From NCBI GenBank assembly GCA_026315105.1, contig CM048746.1, forward strand, positions 148,906,730-148,970,729: a stretch of 64,000 nt of DNA. The letters are read 5' to 3'. Under the pieces are notes generated by a model. It was not told where the DNA came from. It made no database searches and worked only from the letters and a program-made list of their open reading frames with translations. Positions 11,280 to 24,379 of this stretch are shown here, one piece after another; positions within the stretch are counted from its first letter, which is position 1, and each line of letters starts with the position of its first letter. The translations under genes were made by a program, and so were the position numbers. The stretch is from Locusta migratoria (lineage: Eukaryota; Arthropoda; Insecta; Orthoptera; Acrididae).

Positions 11280-11655
11280 ATGTCCCTGTCTACATCCACA
11301 TCTACATGGGATACTCTGCAAATCACATTTAAGTGCCTGGTAGAGGGTTCATCGAACCACAATTATACTATTTATCTCCCATTCCATTCTCGAATAGCGC
11401 GCGGGAAGAAAGAACACCTGAATCTCTCTGTTCGAGCTCTGATTTCTCGTATTTTATTCTGATGATCATTTCTACCTACGTAAGTGGGAGTCAACAATAT
11501 ATTTTCGCATTCGGAGGAGAATGTTGGCGATTGGAGTTTCGCAAGTAGCCCACGCCGCAGCGATAAGCGCTGTTGTTGTAATGATTCCCGTTCCAGATCC
11601 TGTATCATTTCCGTAACGCTGTCTCCCCTGTATCGTGACAATCGATATCCTTTAT
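11280..11655 (-). mobile_element. LINE 3' end (CR1/L2-like family A)
   Basis: The minus strand has an 89-codon open stretch encoding the C-terminal tail of the LINE polyprotein: SRYRGDSVTEMIQDL, then LQQQRLSLRRGLLAKL, then LLTPTYVGRNDHQNKIREI, then TERFRCSFFPRAIREWNG. The 3' UTR ends with the CATCTACATG-type repeat read at 11290-11310, as in the other copies. It is strongly 5'-truncated, which is usual for target-primed insertion. Confidence 0.8.
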
Positions 11656-12920
11656 TAAATTACTGGTTCCTCTACTAATCGATCTTTCTGTGCTCTCGGC
11701 GTTGTTGGATATATCGATCGTCACTTGTCGTCTTACTCGTGTGATCCTTGCCGCGAGTACCGCTATTTGAGCTAGGCGCCGATGAGTTCGGTGGAGGTCG
11801 TTTACCGGGTCAGTCAGTCAGTGAGGGCAACATCTCAGTGTTAGTATCGTGCAGGGTTAATTGAATACACTGCATGGCGTCGCTAGGGTCGAGTTATTTA
11901 CATTAAATGGTCGCCTGTGGCCGGGCTCGGCGCGTGCGCCGAGATAGTTCCGCAATGGCATCCTGTCTGTCTGCTAGAGCCGTATATGCGATGATATGAA
12001 CAGCTGAAGAGGTCTGGACACGGAGAGGGAATTGTGTCAAGTTCCAGCGTCAGCTCGGCGGGGGCTGTTTACCACATCTCCTCGGCTATGCGGTCGTATT
12101 CCCACTGGCCGTGCGATCCCACGTTGGTGCTTTCTGCTGCTTTCTAGCTGCTTTCCACCTGGGATCCATGAAATGCTTTCATGGCGTTTGTTGATATCAT
12201 CCTCCTACACCATCGCGAGGGTGGTTGCAGTTATCTTGGAGTGAGGAAATTAAGTGACCTGTACATTCGTGCTCCGGAAATTTGTGTGTGTGTATTTATC
12301 AGCATCGGTGGTGACTCCTCAGGGACCGTCGTTGCCTGTGTCTATGTCAATTGATGTTTACTTATGTGTTGTGCCGCACTTCTAGTTCGGCTCAATTGAA
12401 TTATTCTCTCTTTTACTCTGTGTAGCAATTATTATGCAATTTTCATTAACTTAGTTAACGACTAACGCTTGCATATGCACAGATGGTAGGTGAATAACAT
12501 TTTTTTTTCTTTTTAATTTTCTGCTTGCTGACCATTTGCCTGAGGCATCGCCAACCCACCATGGCTGAAATTTGGCGCTTAGTCCGTTTTAGTATAAGTC
12601 GCTTCGTGTCAGAGCTGTAGTTCACGTGAACCGTTGGACACCCTACCCTTGTCCTTCCTGTCTGGAGTCAGCTCATCTGTTTTATATGTTGAAGTGTGCA
12701 TTAAGTTAACGAGTATCCAGTCCTGATCTTAATGCGATATTACACTGATAATGTAGTATTTATTGTCTGGGGGTCTTATTTCATTGCTGTTTAAACGTGT
12801 CTCTTCTTATGTTGAAAGTCTGGCCCATGTTTGTGTCTTGGTTTTAGATAACCTTACTTGAGCTCTTTTATTATTCCGGAAACTCTGGTATCTCTTACTG
12901 TGATACATGATTTGTTTAGT
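11656..12920. other. No recognised feature
   Basis: A moderately GC-rich part (11750-12250) and an AT-rich part. No convincing gene or repeat. Confidence 0.35.
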
Positions 12921-13031
12921 CGGCATTCAGCCTGATTTAGCTCGTTTAATTTAAATGTTGGAGCTCACTTCTACATAGCATTCTATTATTGTAAAACGTT
13001 GCCTTGGGCACTTAGCCCGTTATTAGCCCTT

Positions 13032-13079
<48 letters not shown>

Positions 13080-13445
13080 GCTTTCTGCCTGATATTTTAA
13101 GGTAGATGCGTTTACTTAAATTTTAGAACTCCCTTTCTTTGGGTTTTTTCATTGTATTTATAAAAGGTTGCTTCTGGCCCTCAGTCAGTTATTAACTTAT
13201 CTCGAATAAAATTTTTAACTTGACCTTCAGCTTCATAATTTTACTTAATTTTGCAGCCCCTCTTGATTGTCTTGTTTACTATATTTTCTTTTACAAAAGG
13301 TTGCTTCGGCCCCCTCAGCCCATTACTTACTCATATCAAATATTAATTTCGGCCTTCTGCCTTGCATCACCGTAACTGGACTATTTACTGTTTTTATTGA
13401 AATTAAAAATAAAATCTTGTTCGGGCCGTCAGCCTCTAGTTGTAA
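12921..13445. repeat. Degenerate tandem repeat with GGC...GCC blocks
   Basis: Short blocks recur through about 500 bp: CGGCATTCAGCCTGA (12921), TTGGGCACTTAGCCC (13004), GGCTTTCTGCCTGA (13079), TTCTGGCCCTCAG (13171), TTCGGCCCCCTCAGCCC (13304), TTCGGCCTTCTGCC (13347) and TTCGGGCCGTCAGCC (13424). The larger blocks are preceded by GGTTGCTT or similar. AT-rich spacers and one poly-T tract separate them. No coding frame. Its origin is unknown. Confidence 0.6.
13033..13078. repeat. Poly-T tract
   Basis: 46 consecutive T on the plus strand, inside the GGC/GCC repeat block. It could be the poly-A of a retro-inserted sequence on the minus strand. Confidence 0.95.
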
Positions 13446-13452
13446 AAAAAGG

Positions 13453-13453
<1 letters not shown>

Positions 13454-13519
<66 letters not shown>
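13454..13519. repeat. (TA)n microsatellite
   Basis: About 65 bp of TA dinucleotide repeat, directly upstream of the PLE remnant. Confidence 0.95.
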
Positions 13520-13521
<2 letters not shown>

Positions 13522-13689
13522 TTAAAATAAAACGTGTCAAACGAAGCTGAACTGAGTACCCTTGCCTAAGTTTACAACTCCCCCGCTTCCGCTATCCCTA
13601 TCACTCTTTATGGAGAAATATGAGGACACTGACTTGAACACTGGTTCAGCGCAGCCAAATTGTATTTACGGCTACGCCGATTAAACATT

Positions 13690-14400
13690 TGTCTTGTGGT
13701 CTCATGGACGCGAGAAACTGTGTGAATTCTTAGATCATTTGAATAGTGATCACGACCACATTAAATTCACGATGGAGGTGGAAAAAAGACGGTTCTTTAC
13801 CCTTCTTTGAGACCCTCATGTGACGGGAAACCAAGGGTCACCTCAGCCACAGTGCGTACAGGAAGCGCTCTCACACGGGTCGATATGTTAATTCGCTCAG
13901 CCGCCACCACATAGACGCGGCGTTCACCGGGTAAAAGTCGTTTCAGATGCCGAAAGTCTGCCACGAGAGCTAAAATATCTCCGAAGAGTCCTCAGGAATA
14001 ATGGTTGCAGTTACTGCCGGATACAAAAACCTATTTCTGGCAATAAAAGCAGAAAAAGTACTTCGGAAGAAGAGAGCAAGAATCTCGCCTTTTGCCCTTC
14101 TGTGGAACAGTGTCGCGAAAGATTAGCCGGCTGTTGCAGAGATCTAACAACGCTTGTGTTCAGGCCCCCACCAAAAGCACGACTGATGATGAGGCCTGTA
14201 AAAGACGATCTTAACACCAGGATTTTACGAGATAACTTGTGAGTACGGCAGCTATTATATTGGACAGACTGTATGCACTGTGGAGCAACGCCGCACAGAA
14301 CACGACAGGTGCTTACGTCTTCGCTACTCGGAAAAACTAGCCGTGGCAGAATGTCCTTTATAAAATCGACGCTAAATACTTTTCGACGAAACATTCGTCA
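13690..14400 (+). pseudogene. Decayed Penelope-like element, lineage 2 (RT end plus GIY-YIG)
   Basis: Broken plus-strand frames give the downstream part of a PLE polyprotein: KLCEFLDHLNSDHDHIKFTM with a following FFTLL/FLDVL-like thumb block, then SLPRELKYLRRVLRNNG, a linker with RPPPKARLMMRPVKDD, then the endonuclease core CEYGSYYIGQTVCTVEQRRTEH and LRYSEKLAVAE. YYIGQT is the second half of the GIY-YIG signature, and the cysteine-containing segment before it is typical of PLE endonucleases. Several stops and frameshifts make it non-functional. Its sequence is clearly different from the intact PLE at 28.7-34.5 kb. Confidence 0.75.
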
Positions 14401-15700
14401 TTCCTGAAACGGAAGGATATTGGAATAGTGTTGAAAAGAAAGCAATTGAATTTAAAATATCGATGAACACCATTAATAAGGACGTCGGCCTACAGCTCAG
14501 TACAGCTTGAGACGCCTTTCCTTCAACAAGAATGACTGAAAATGATAATCAAAAATCTAAATCACAAAACTGCTGTTTCCATTTGGTGAAGACGTGTGAG
14601 GGGTAATCGGCGCTAGCAACAAAATCTGCATCATGTATCTTAACCACGTAATTTTATCAACTGCTAGGTCGCTGGCGATGCCAGCAGTGAATATAAAGGA
14701 CAGACAATGTGAGAATTTCCGGATAAATCCGTTATGTGAAGAATCAAGAGACAGACCATCGGACACCTTTTATGTGATGATAAAATGTAGTTACCGTTGT
14801 TGGCAAAGTGATTATCGCCAAGTGTGAGCGTGCATCGCTTTCTATTCACGTAATTTTATTTAGAGAAGAGTAATCTTCAGCGTATTAAGCCTTTGTGTGA
14901 AAGTTTTTTTAGAAGACGGATATGACACTTGTGCTATGAAAATACTGAACACTGCATTTTAAACACTGAATCAAACGTCCTGAACTTTGCAGTACAGCCG
15001 GTACACTGAAACTTTGTGGACTTTCCGTCAAGTTTTCTCTTTGGTTTCTTTATTTCTTCATATCGTAGCTCATTTTTCATTTGCTTTTTTTGTGGAGTTA
15101 TAAAGACTATTTCTGTTTTCTTCTCTTTCTTCTGTTAGTTTTTCCATTTTTTTTAAATTGTCTGTTTTAAGACTACTATCTGTGTAAATATCGTCATACA
15201 GTGTTCATAAACATTTCTAATTTCACGTCAACGAATAAGCTGACAATTTTTACTGTTGTAGACACAATCTATTTACGGGAGCCAGCATCTACACTAATAT
15301 TTGAAAAAAAAATATTATCTTATTATCAGCCACAGTTGCAGTGTCTTTTCTTTCTTTTTACGTTAATATGCTTCAGTCCCTCTGGATTTACCTTCAGAAT
15401 CTTGTAGTTGCGTCCGTTTAGACGAAACAGGGTGCAGACGTTACTACAAGATGAAATATGTCAAAGTAAAGAACCATTCGAAACTGTTAGCTGATAAGAT
15501 GATAAAATTGTTTCAAGCTGATAATGGGGGTAATATTACGCATTGCGCAATTTACAATCCATCCAAAACGTATAAACTTGTCTCGTAATACGAGACGGCG
15601 GCTTTTTACTGTACATGGAAACGCTTTGCACGAATTTATATGCATCTCCATATCACTTGTTGGCCAAAAAATAGTAGTACACTGCAGTGTAAAGTTAAAC
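14401..15700. other. No recognised feature
   Basis: May include remains of the PLE 3' region up to about 14560, but nothing beyond that can be assigned. Mostly AT-rich. Confidence 0.35.
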
Positions 15701-17959
15701 GTTGCAAGACAAATATTATATGAAAACAAATGAAACTATTTTTACGGCATCATACAGCCGTTAACACCACGACAACAACCAAGTGTCAGCCATAGAGGCT
15801 GTTTCGTGTCTCGTAGGGTAGCAAACTGTAAGGTTTGTAAACCTGAGATATAAGACGCTTTTCAGCCTTACACTCAGTGCAAACTACCCCTTTCTACTGT
15901 ACTTAAACAGAACAGCTTTGAAAGCGACTTTGTATAGAATGCAGTCTTTACTATTATTGGACAATGTCGATATATTTTCCTTCGATATATCGAAACATTT
16001 TTCTAATATGGCGAGGGCCGATAAGGATATTTTTTGATATTGGTTTCTCAATATCTATGAATTTATGAACAATACTAGTGACAAAAATTGGGTATGTGGG
16101 TGCACACTACACATAAGGAAAGGACGCGCATCAATTTATCATGCCCCTAAAGCAAATGCATTATCTCACCTGGTAGTACACACGTCATACATCCACTCAT
16201 TTCTCTTCTGGCAGAAAGACAGAATGTCCAGCTACGTTTTCGAAAGACTTCGCAATATATGGCACGAATCCTAACATATGTACCTTTCAAACCGAAACTT
16301 ACGTCTGAACTACCTTTTCTATCCAATCTTCGTATCAGCCAGGAGAGAGTTCGTGTTTCTGCTACACTTCAGTGTGAATGAGCAAGAATCGATACGCAGC
16401 AATTGTACGTGAGCTGACCGAGATGTGCATATTACGTATGACTTGTTCGAAATGAGAAGTACGTGGTCTTCCTAGTTTTGGATCGGCAGAAGTCGTTTGA
16501 CTTGGGGCCTTGAGTATTCTCGTTTCGGCCGTTGCCAACCTCAGCGATCCAATACAGAGCGTTCTGTACAGTATGCAAACATTTGGCAGTGACAGTTGTT
16601 TTTCGTGTTGTGTTACGTGGCACGCCCACCCAATCCACGAATCGCAAGTGGGTAGCACATTAAGGAGTGGGGCACATTTTATTTTTATTATTTTTTTTAA
16701 CAATTTCGGTAATACGCAACTTTCGTCATCATTATCACTCCTTCCAATTGCAATTTCTGGCTCCTTAATTTTGAATTGACTATGATAACTGATACGAAAT
16801 AGAATCACATATACAATCAAATACGGTATCACGAATCTTGAAAGTTCTGTTACGCCTCCGTTTTTACCATCATGCTACGATCGAAGCAATAGATATAGCA
16901 ACCAACGTGGACAACTTTTGTTTTCGTTTATTTGAAATGCAATTAAACAGCAAGTAATAAATTCCGATTTGTAATCTTTCTAAGTTTGCTTTGTAACTCC
17001 ATGCAAACGGGAGTATTTATACAGGGTGACACAGAATAACGCTAATGTTTAAAATGGGTAGTGGCAGCCATGGGCAGATGGGCGCACTGTGGGCTCGTGA
17101 AACCGAGTAAACAACCCGCCATTTCAGTAATCATGATTCAGTGGAACGGAAACAACGTGCGTTAGCCACAAAAATCTTAAAAAAAAATAAAAATAATTAT
17201 TTAAAAAAATTTGTTTGCTAGCGACGCAGAGACTGTTTCGATACTTTTATAATTTACGACGACATCATGCCGTTCCGTCGAAACGAACTATTACACACCA
17301 TAAACCTGTGTAAATAAGGACTGCGCCTTCGATTCAGACTTTCTAACATATGGATTTCACTTTTAAGTAAACGCATTCATTACCGGCCCACTGTGACAAT
17401 TACGTGGACAATGCGCACCTATGTAGGTACATTTCGAATTAGCCTCTTCTGGTTTCTGTGTTAATCTTCGCACTAGTCACTACAAACTTATTAGTAGTTG
17501 TTGGCTACAATGAAGCTTGTCAAGTTACATCGGAACGTGGCAGGATATAGAATGCTGAAGATAGAAGAATATTTTTCAGGAAAGTGGACGCTTGAAGTTT
17601 TGAAGTGGCTTTATATGTTGTAGCAGCTCACACGATAGTTGCTTTCTATCGTAAGGCTTAGTGTCGTAGCGTGCAAACTTTGAGCTGTGTGTTTAAATCC
17701 AATGCAGTGAAATGAAATAACTAACGAAATTAATAATGATTTGAAATTTTATTAAAATAGATTCATCACATGCTGACCAACCGACGGTTTTGAGTCATAC
17801 ATTGTTATTGCATCTATCATGCAATGAAGCACGATATCTCTAACTTAAATATTAAGCTGATAACCAATAAGAAACAAACTAATAATACTAGAAAACAACG
17901 TTAAATATATGTCACTGGAGAATCATATCGAGTACAACTGTTCCGTAAATTTAAACATC
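15701..17959. other. No recognised feature
   Basis: No supported gene. TACAGGGTGACAC at 17019-17031 resembles the start of some transposon ends, but no partner terminus was found. Confidence 0.35.
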
Positions 17960-18870
17960 GGCTCACTGTTGTTGATGTTGTTCTTGTTGTTGGGGTCTTC
18001 AGTCCACAGGCTAGTTTGATGCAGCTCTCCAACCTACCCTTTCTTGTGCAAGCCGCTTCAACTGCGTATAAGAACAGTACATCTCTTTGAACTTGCTTAC
18101 TCTTATTGACCCTCACTCAACGATTTTTACCACACACAATTCCTTCTAATGTTGTTGACGTTTCTTTGATGTCTCAGATTATATCTCACCAACCTAACCT
18201 TTCTCTTAGACAGTACATGGCATAAATCCTTTTTATCCGCACATCTTCTGAGCACCTCTTCTTTAGTTACGTGATCTACCCATCAAATCTTTTTCATTCG
18301 TCTGAGGCATCACATTTGAAAAGCTTCTATCATCTTTCTGTCTGAACTCCTCATCGTCCACGCTTCACTCCCATACAGTGCAACACTTCAGAACAAATGC
18401 TTTCAGAAAGGAATTCCTAACATTTACATTAACATTGGAAGTGAACAAATTTCGCTTATTCAGAAATGCTTTCTTTCCATCTACCCGTTCCGTATTTTGT
18501 ATTATCCTTTCTTGTGGCATCGGAAGTTATTTTGCTACTGAGTAACAAGATTTATCTACTACTGTTATTGTCTCTTTACCTAATATAATTTCTTCAACGT
18601 CGCCTGATTTTCTGACTACATCCCATTATCCTTGTTTTACTCTTGTTAATGTTCATCTTGTACTCTCTCTTCAAGGCACTTTCCACGCACTTCAACTGAT
18701 CTTCCAGGTCTTTTGCTGTCTCTGACAGACTTACTGTGTCATCGCAAGGCGCAAAGTTTATATTTCTTCTCCCTGAACATTAATTCCCTCTCATAATTAC
18801 TTCTTGTATTCCGTCACAGCTTGCTCAATGTACATTCCGAACAAAACTGGGAAAAGGCTGTAAGGTTTGT
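17960..18870 (-). mobile_element. Degenerate LINE (RTE-like family B), minus copy
   Basis: Minus-strand frames give MYIEQAVTEY, MNINKSKTRIM, KAFLNKRNLFTSNVNVNVRNSFLKAF and LMGR, parallel to the 41400-42080 copy. The 3' end (left side, 17960-18020) carries the complement of GCTGCATCAAAC and an AACAACAA-type tail. Stops and frameshifts are many. It extends further 5' than most copies but lacks an intact RT core. Confidence 0.75.
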
Positions 18871-19395
18871 TCGGTGTGAGAGGAAAGGATCCTGGCACGT
18901 TTCGCCAAATGTAAGGTTTACTGGTAATTGGATCCTGGTAGGGTTCGCAAGTGTAAAGTTTTTGTGGGGAAAGGAATACTATTGACAGGGACAGCTGACC
19001 CGCCTGTTAACTGATTCTTGGTTTACTGTTCATTCTCGATCTAGATAGAGTCTATGTCCAAAAATTGATCCCAATTATCGCTATCTGAAACACTTCAAAA
19101 ACCAATCCAAAGAAATGAATGACGGGGATCTAATGTTATGAATGATGTTCTCGGAACACAATTAATCAATTTAATATATCATTTGCTTCGAAAACAATTA
19201 GTCAGATTAACATAAATTTAACGAATTAACTTGGCAAGAGCCTGAACGACAAATATTTGTATAATGGACAAAATTCTACTTCAGTGTTCATGAATGTATG
19301 CTACCAAATTTTCTAATTTCAGTGACTGACAAGTCCTTTCCCACTCCCCAGTGACTGAAACAAATTTCATGACACGTTGACTATATAATAAGCAA
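18871..19395. other. No recognised feature
   Basis: AT-rich; no supported gene or repeat. Confidence 0.35.
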
Positions 19396-19960
19396 GGGCT
19401 GTATAGGGGTTTGGATTAGCCCAACCCCTTACCGAAGGGATCATATTGTTGTGGAAGACCCCGATGCAAAACCTGCCAAATCCACCCACCCAGCACTTCC
19501 TATTCCAGTCCCGTCACAAGCTTGTCCTACCCCATCAGAGGCCAGGCAACCTGTGAAAGCAGTCACGTAATATACCAACTCTGCTGCAATCACTGCTCTG
19601 CACTCTACATTGGAATGACAACTAACCGGCTCTCCATCAGGATAAATGGTCACCGTCAAACTGTGGCCAAGAGCAATATGGACTATCCTGTGGCGCAGCA
19701 TGCAGTGGAGCACAACACCTTGGACTTTAACAGCTGCTTCACTACCCAAGCCATCTAGATCCTCCTCTCTTCCTCCAGCTTTTCTGAACTGCAGAGATGG
19801 GAGTTATCCCTGCAGTACATCCTACAGTCCCGAAACCATCGTGGCCTCAACCTCAGATAACCTGACATCCTACATTCCATGCCCCACTGTCCCCCTCCCC
19901 TTCACATCCTACATTTCCTTCCGAATCATTCCCCTTTAATTCCCCTTTACCTACTGTGTG
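19396..19960 (+). pseudogene. Penelope-like element remnant, lineage 3 (GIY-YIG domain)
   Basis: A plus-strand frame around 19522-19758 encodes a GIY-YIG endonuclease core: VIYQLCCNHCSALYIGMTTNRLSIRINGH, with CxxC before YIG, followed by DYPVAQHAVEHNTLDFNSCF. After one in-frame stop at 19756 the same frame continues with ELQRWELSLQYILQSRNHRGLN, the expected C-terminal glutamate/tyrosine region. This is a PLE-type endonuclease distinct from the others here. The RT domain is missing. The C-rich sequence downstream to about 20160 may be its 3' UTR. Confidence 0.75.
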
Positions 19961-20285
19961 CTTCCTGGTTTTAATTTTTTTTCCCTATACATATTATACT
20001 GCATCTTATTTTGCGCCTGACATCGCCTCTGCTTGTTGTATCCCCACTATTATCTTCCACCTCCACTTCACCCCACCTTCTCCGCACCTTCAGCCTCCCC
20101 CTGCCATAGCTTCCGCTTGCCGTCTTGCGCAGCTAGAGATGGCTGAAGTGTGTGGATGAATTTAGAATTGTGTGCGTTTTTGTGTGTCTTTCATTTGTGT
20201 CTGTCTGCAGCTCAACGTTCGTCTTTATGGTGAGTTGTTCCCTATCTACATGTTATTATTAACATTTGCGACAATAATGCGTTCA
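19961..20285 (+). other. Probable PLE lineage-3 3' UTR
   Basis: C/T-rich sequence continuing directly from the GIY-YIG remnant, ending in a TG-rich stretch near 20170-20210. Assignment is by position only. Confidence 0.3.
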
Positions 20286-20289
20286 CTAT

Positions 20290-20505
20290 GCTACATCAGA
20301 ATTGGGGAGAGAAGGAGTGACCATCATATCCTGACTAAGAGAAGAGATAGGTAGGACTTGTGTGTGGGTCAAAATCATAGAGGAAGACCGATCCAAAAGG
20401 ATGTAGGTTGTCGTTCGTATTCTCAGATGAAGACGCTTGCACAAGACAGGTAGGGTGGAGGGCTGCATCAAACCAGTTTGCGATGACCACAACAACAACA
20501 TGCTG
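20290..20505 (+). mobile_element. LINE 3'-end fragment (RTE-like family B)
   Basis: Begins with the RIGERR block (AGAATTGGGGAGA), then CATATCCTGACTAAGAGAAG, and ends with GGCTGCATCAAACCAGT and ACCACAACAACAAC, the family B 3' terminus. About 215 bp, with the 5' part truncated. Confidence 0.75.
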
Positions 20506-20736
20506 TTCATAGTAACGTACCCACATTCTTATTCATTATCTGACTTCCTTGCGTTACCACCGTACTCATCTGACCAGAAACCTGTTCATCCTGCCACCAT
20601 ATCTAACTTCAACCTATCCATTTTCCTATTCCAGTTTTCTAACTTACAAACTCGATTTAGGTATAGAACATTTCACGCTCCGATCCCTATACTGCTTATT
20701 TTGTTTTACTAGCTGACGACATCTTCCTGAGTAGTC
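20506..20736. other. Unassigned C/T-rich spacer
   Basis: Compositionally like 19960-20150 and possibly the other half of a sequence split by the LINE fragment; not proven. Confidence 0.25.
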
Positions 20737-20900
20737 AAAAAAAGAAATGTTCAAATGTTTGTAAATCTACGGGACGTAACTACGGAGGTTATCAGTCCCT
20801 AGGCTTACAAACTACATAAATTAACTAATGCTAAGGACAACACACACGTTCATACCACAAGGAGGACTCGAAACTCTGACGGGGAGAGCGCGCGTAGCTA
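20737..20900 (-). repeat. tRNA-derived SINE, family 1, copy 4 (truncated head)
   Basis: Plus-strand reading starts with the complement of the tail (ATGTTCAAATGTTTG), then the body (TCAGTCCCTAGGCTTACAAA), then a damaged B-box (GGACTCGAAACTC). The A-box end is lost at the junction with the LINE that follows. Confidence 0.75.
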
Positions 20901-22030
20901 TCTTGTGGATCACAAGATATGATGAGTGCTATCGAGAAGGGATACCAGTAGATTACGTTTTTCTAGATTTCCAGATGTCTTTGTTCCCTTACAAGCACCT
21001 TCTAATCAAATTGTATGCTTATGTAATATCGCCACAGTTGTGCCACTGGATTGGTCTTTTCCTGTCAGCAAGGACACAGTACGTTATAATTGACGGTAAG
21101 TCATCGAGAAGAGCAGAAGTGATATCTGGCGTTACCCAGGGAAGTGTTACAGAGCCCATACCATTCCTTATTGTTATAAACGATTTAGGAGACAATCAGA
21201 GTAGCTGTGTTAGACTGTTCGCGAATAATGCTGTCATTTATCGGTTAGTGAAGACTCCCAAAAACAAGAACAGCTGCTAAATAATTCATATAAGATATCT
21301 GCATGGTGTAAAAATCGGCAGTTGACCCTTAATAATGATAGCCTAAGTGTAAAGTCAATGACCACAAAAGGAATCAATTAAACTTAAGTTACACGATGAA
21401 TCAGTCAAATCCACAGGCCGTCAATTCAAGTAAATACCTAGGAATGACTATTACGAACAACTGAAATTGGAAAGAACTACAGAAAATATAGTAGGACAGG
21501 CGAACCAAAGGCTACGTTTCATTGTCAGTTCACTTAGAAGATGCAACAGTTCTATTAAAGAAACTGCCTACACTACACTTGTGCCTGCAGTTTTGGAGTA
21601 TTCCTGAGCATTGTGGGAGCCACGCGAGATGAGACTGATTGACGATATAGAGAAAGTTCAGAGACGGACAGCTCGTTCTGTATTATCGCGATACAGGGGA
21701 GAGACTGTTACGGGAATGATGCACGAATTGGGGTGGAAATGATTAAAAGAAACGCGTTATTCATTGCGACAAGATCTATTTGCGAAATTTCTTTCACTAA
21801 GTTTCTCTTCAGAATGAGAACATATTTTGTTGGAATCACTTACACAGGTAGACATGATCATCAGAATAAAATAAGTGAAGTCAAATCGAAAACAGAAAGA
21901 TTTAGTTGTTCCTTTTTTCCGCGAGGTATGAGAGAATGGAACTATAGAGAAATATCATAAAAGCGGTTGGATTAACTCTCCGCCATTCACTTGAATGTGA
22001 CTTGCAGAGTATCTATTTATATGTGGATGG
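20890..22030 (+). pseudogene. Degenerate LINE (CR1/L2-like family A), RT to 3' end
   Basis: Contains the RT palm: VDYVFLDFQMSLFPYKHLLIKLYAY (motif A region), then SGVTQGSVTEPIPFLIVINDL (motif B region) and RLFANNAVIYR, where the catalytic FADD motif has become FANN. Downstream are SSKYLGMTITNN, NQRLRFIVSSLRRCNSSIKETAY, EKVQRRTARSVLSRYRGETVTGM and TERFSCSFFPRGMREWN. The 3' UTR ends near 22030 in ATATGTGGATG, the family terminus. In-frame stops and frameshifts are present. The family's role is target-primed retrotransposition; this copy cannot be active. Confidence 0.85.
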
Positions 22031-24379
22031 CGCCTGAAAGCACTTTAGTTCGGCCCTTTGCGGACTATGGTTCGTTTTATTCTAAGTTGGTCGTTGGATC
22101 GTTGACGTGGTCTTTTGGTACAGAGGGCGAGTAGCCCTCTGACCGAACGCTCCGAGCTACCACGCCGGCTGAGCGCTTGGCCATTCCACCGCTGCCCTGA
22201 GTAATCTCCGCTCGGAAATGCAAATGGAGAATTTTTTACCTCTGGAATATTTTAGCCAAGAAGACGCAAGTGTCTCATATTCATACAGCGGAGCTGCTCG
22301 TCCTCGGGAGAAGTAACGCCCGTAGTTTCTCCCATCTTTCAGCCGTTCGCAGTAACTGCATGGCAAAGCTATGATAGCTGATGTCACCAGGCGAGGTCAA
22401 TCATCTAAGCTGTTGTCCCAGTAATAATTGAAGATGGTGCTGCCCCCCTTCAGGAACTACACGTTTGTCTGGCCTCTCCATAGATACATGTTCCCTGTGG
22501 TTGCACCTACTCTACATCTATCTGTATCGTCGAGGCACGCAAGCCACCCCACCTCGACAATATCCTGTAGTTCATGAGGCATCACTAATCTGTACATAAT
22601 AATAATGCACACATTTGCAGTCGCAGAGGGTGGTAATTCATTGTAAAAGAGTAATAATTTTCGTTTACATCAAAATGATAGTCCTTAGGGGCGAGTTTGA
22701 ATTACATCTTAATCATTTCTCAGAACTTTTAACATGCTGAAATAATTTTGCTGGAGTGTTTATAGATGTATTTGTACAGTGCGATACTAAGCAATATTAG
22801 CAGACCATTTACCCAAACGTAAATGCTCAAAGTTTGTTTCACCGTGAATCCAACTACAGAAAGAGTGCCTTCGTGTGTATAATGTCACAGCTATCACAGG
22901 AGTGAAAACACCGTGTTAGCGGGTTTCTAAATTATTATTCGTTTTTTAATACGGCAAATTTATGACGAACGAAGCATGTTACGAGCATAGGAGACGATTT
23001 CCAGAACACTGTATTTCTGCCCAAATGGCTTTCTGCGAGTAGCTGCAGTAGCAAAATCATGAACATAAGGGAAAGGAGGGTAAAATGACGACAGTAAGCT
23101 TCCGAATTTTTTAATTTTTTTATTTTAGACCTGACGCCTACATGAATACTTCTGTGAAACCATTAGAGTTCTGTCTCCAACTACAGATTTCGTAGTTTTT
23201 CTAAATGTAACATTTGTGGCGATTACTTTGACTTTTTTCAAATGATATCTGACTCGTTATCTTATCCTTCTTTGCGAGTAAGATGATGAATATCGGCGGG
23301 TAATTTGATTAAGGACAAAGTCATTCGATAAAAATGAAAAAAAAATCATTTTATTTTAAGCACAGAAATGGCATACATGTGCTCTGAGGTTCGTATCTGC
23401 CACAGTGAGTTCGGTACAAGCAGCATGGGCCCATTTACGGCAGAAGGAACAAACAAAGAGATTCCCTAATTTACCATAACCATTGTTGATTTCACAAAGT
23501 TCTTCTCTAACGAAATCATGATCGTCGTCGTTATCTTCAGTGTAGTTGACTGATACCTAGGAATTAAGGCGTGCCTATTCACATTTGTTTTGTTTTTTCC
23601 TTGTGCGCTTGGACTATTATGTGTTATTCAATTTTTCTGCCAATTTTTCTTTTTCTTCAGTTTGGCTTCTGTTTGTGATGTGTAATGAGGGCAACTTTTT
23701 CTTCTGCTTTTTGTTCCATAGACCATTGCACCATTCTCTAACCTTCTCCATAATGGTCATCGATTCCTGTGGCCATCACTGCCTGTTGGCTCTTCATTTA
23801 TACTTGTTATAGACGATGAATACTGCAAGTTAGCAGGAAATGCTCATTAAAATTATTTATAAATTCTTTGGGAACGACGGCGAGTCGTCATCTGATCTGC
23901 TGAGTGAATTCGTCACCCGAAATGGCAATTTATAGTTTAAACCTAAGAACAACACTTCATTAAATTTTCTTTGGAGCTTGATATGCATTTTAAAAAGAAA
24001 GTATCGTTTATAGTACACGAAAAAACTGAAACCAGCTTGGAAAAATTTACCACACGTGTACTAGGATGCTATTTCGGTGCACTGAAATATTGCAACCAAC
24101 ATCTGCCAAAACAAACATGAATAGAATGCCAATGCTAAATGATGACGGTTGGCTTTAGTACATATTGTAGCACACGTGGAGTGCCAATCGCTGGCAAGGC
24201 AATATCTTCATTTGCTGCCTCGACAATCGCATTAAATTAATGATTCGTCATCTCAGACTCCTAGTCATGTTATCCTGCCTTCCCCTATCAAAATGATGTG
24301 ATTATTAGAATTTTATGGGTTGAGTCTTACGTAAAGGGAGCGAAGCAATTAAGGAAAGAAACACGACACGTAATTAATG
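22031..24379. other. No recognised gene; possible LINE 3' scrap near 22500-22560
   Basis: CTACATCTATCT followed by ACGCAAGCCACCCCACC at 22510-22552 resembles the complement of a LINE 3' end. Otherwise nothing is recognised. A short purine run lies at 23330-23345. Confidence 0.3.

Noticed and set aside
17019..17060. TACAGGGTGACAC start, like some transposon termini
   Set aside because: No matching inverted end or transposase nearby.
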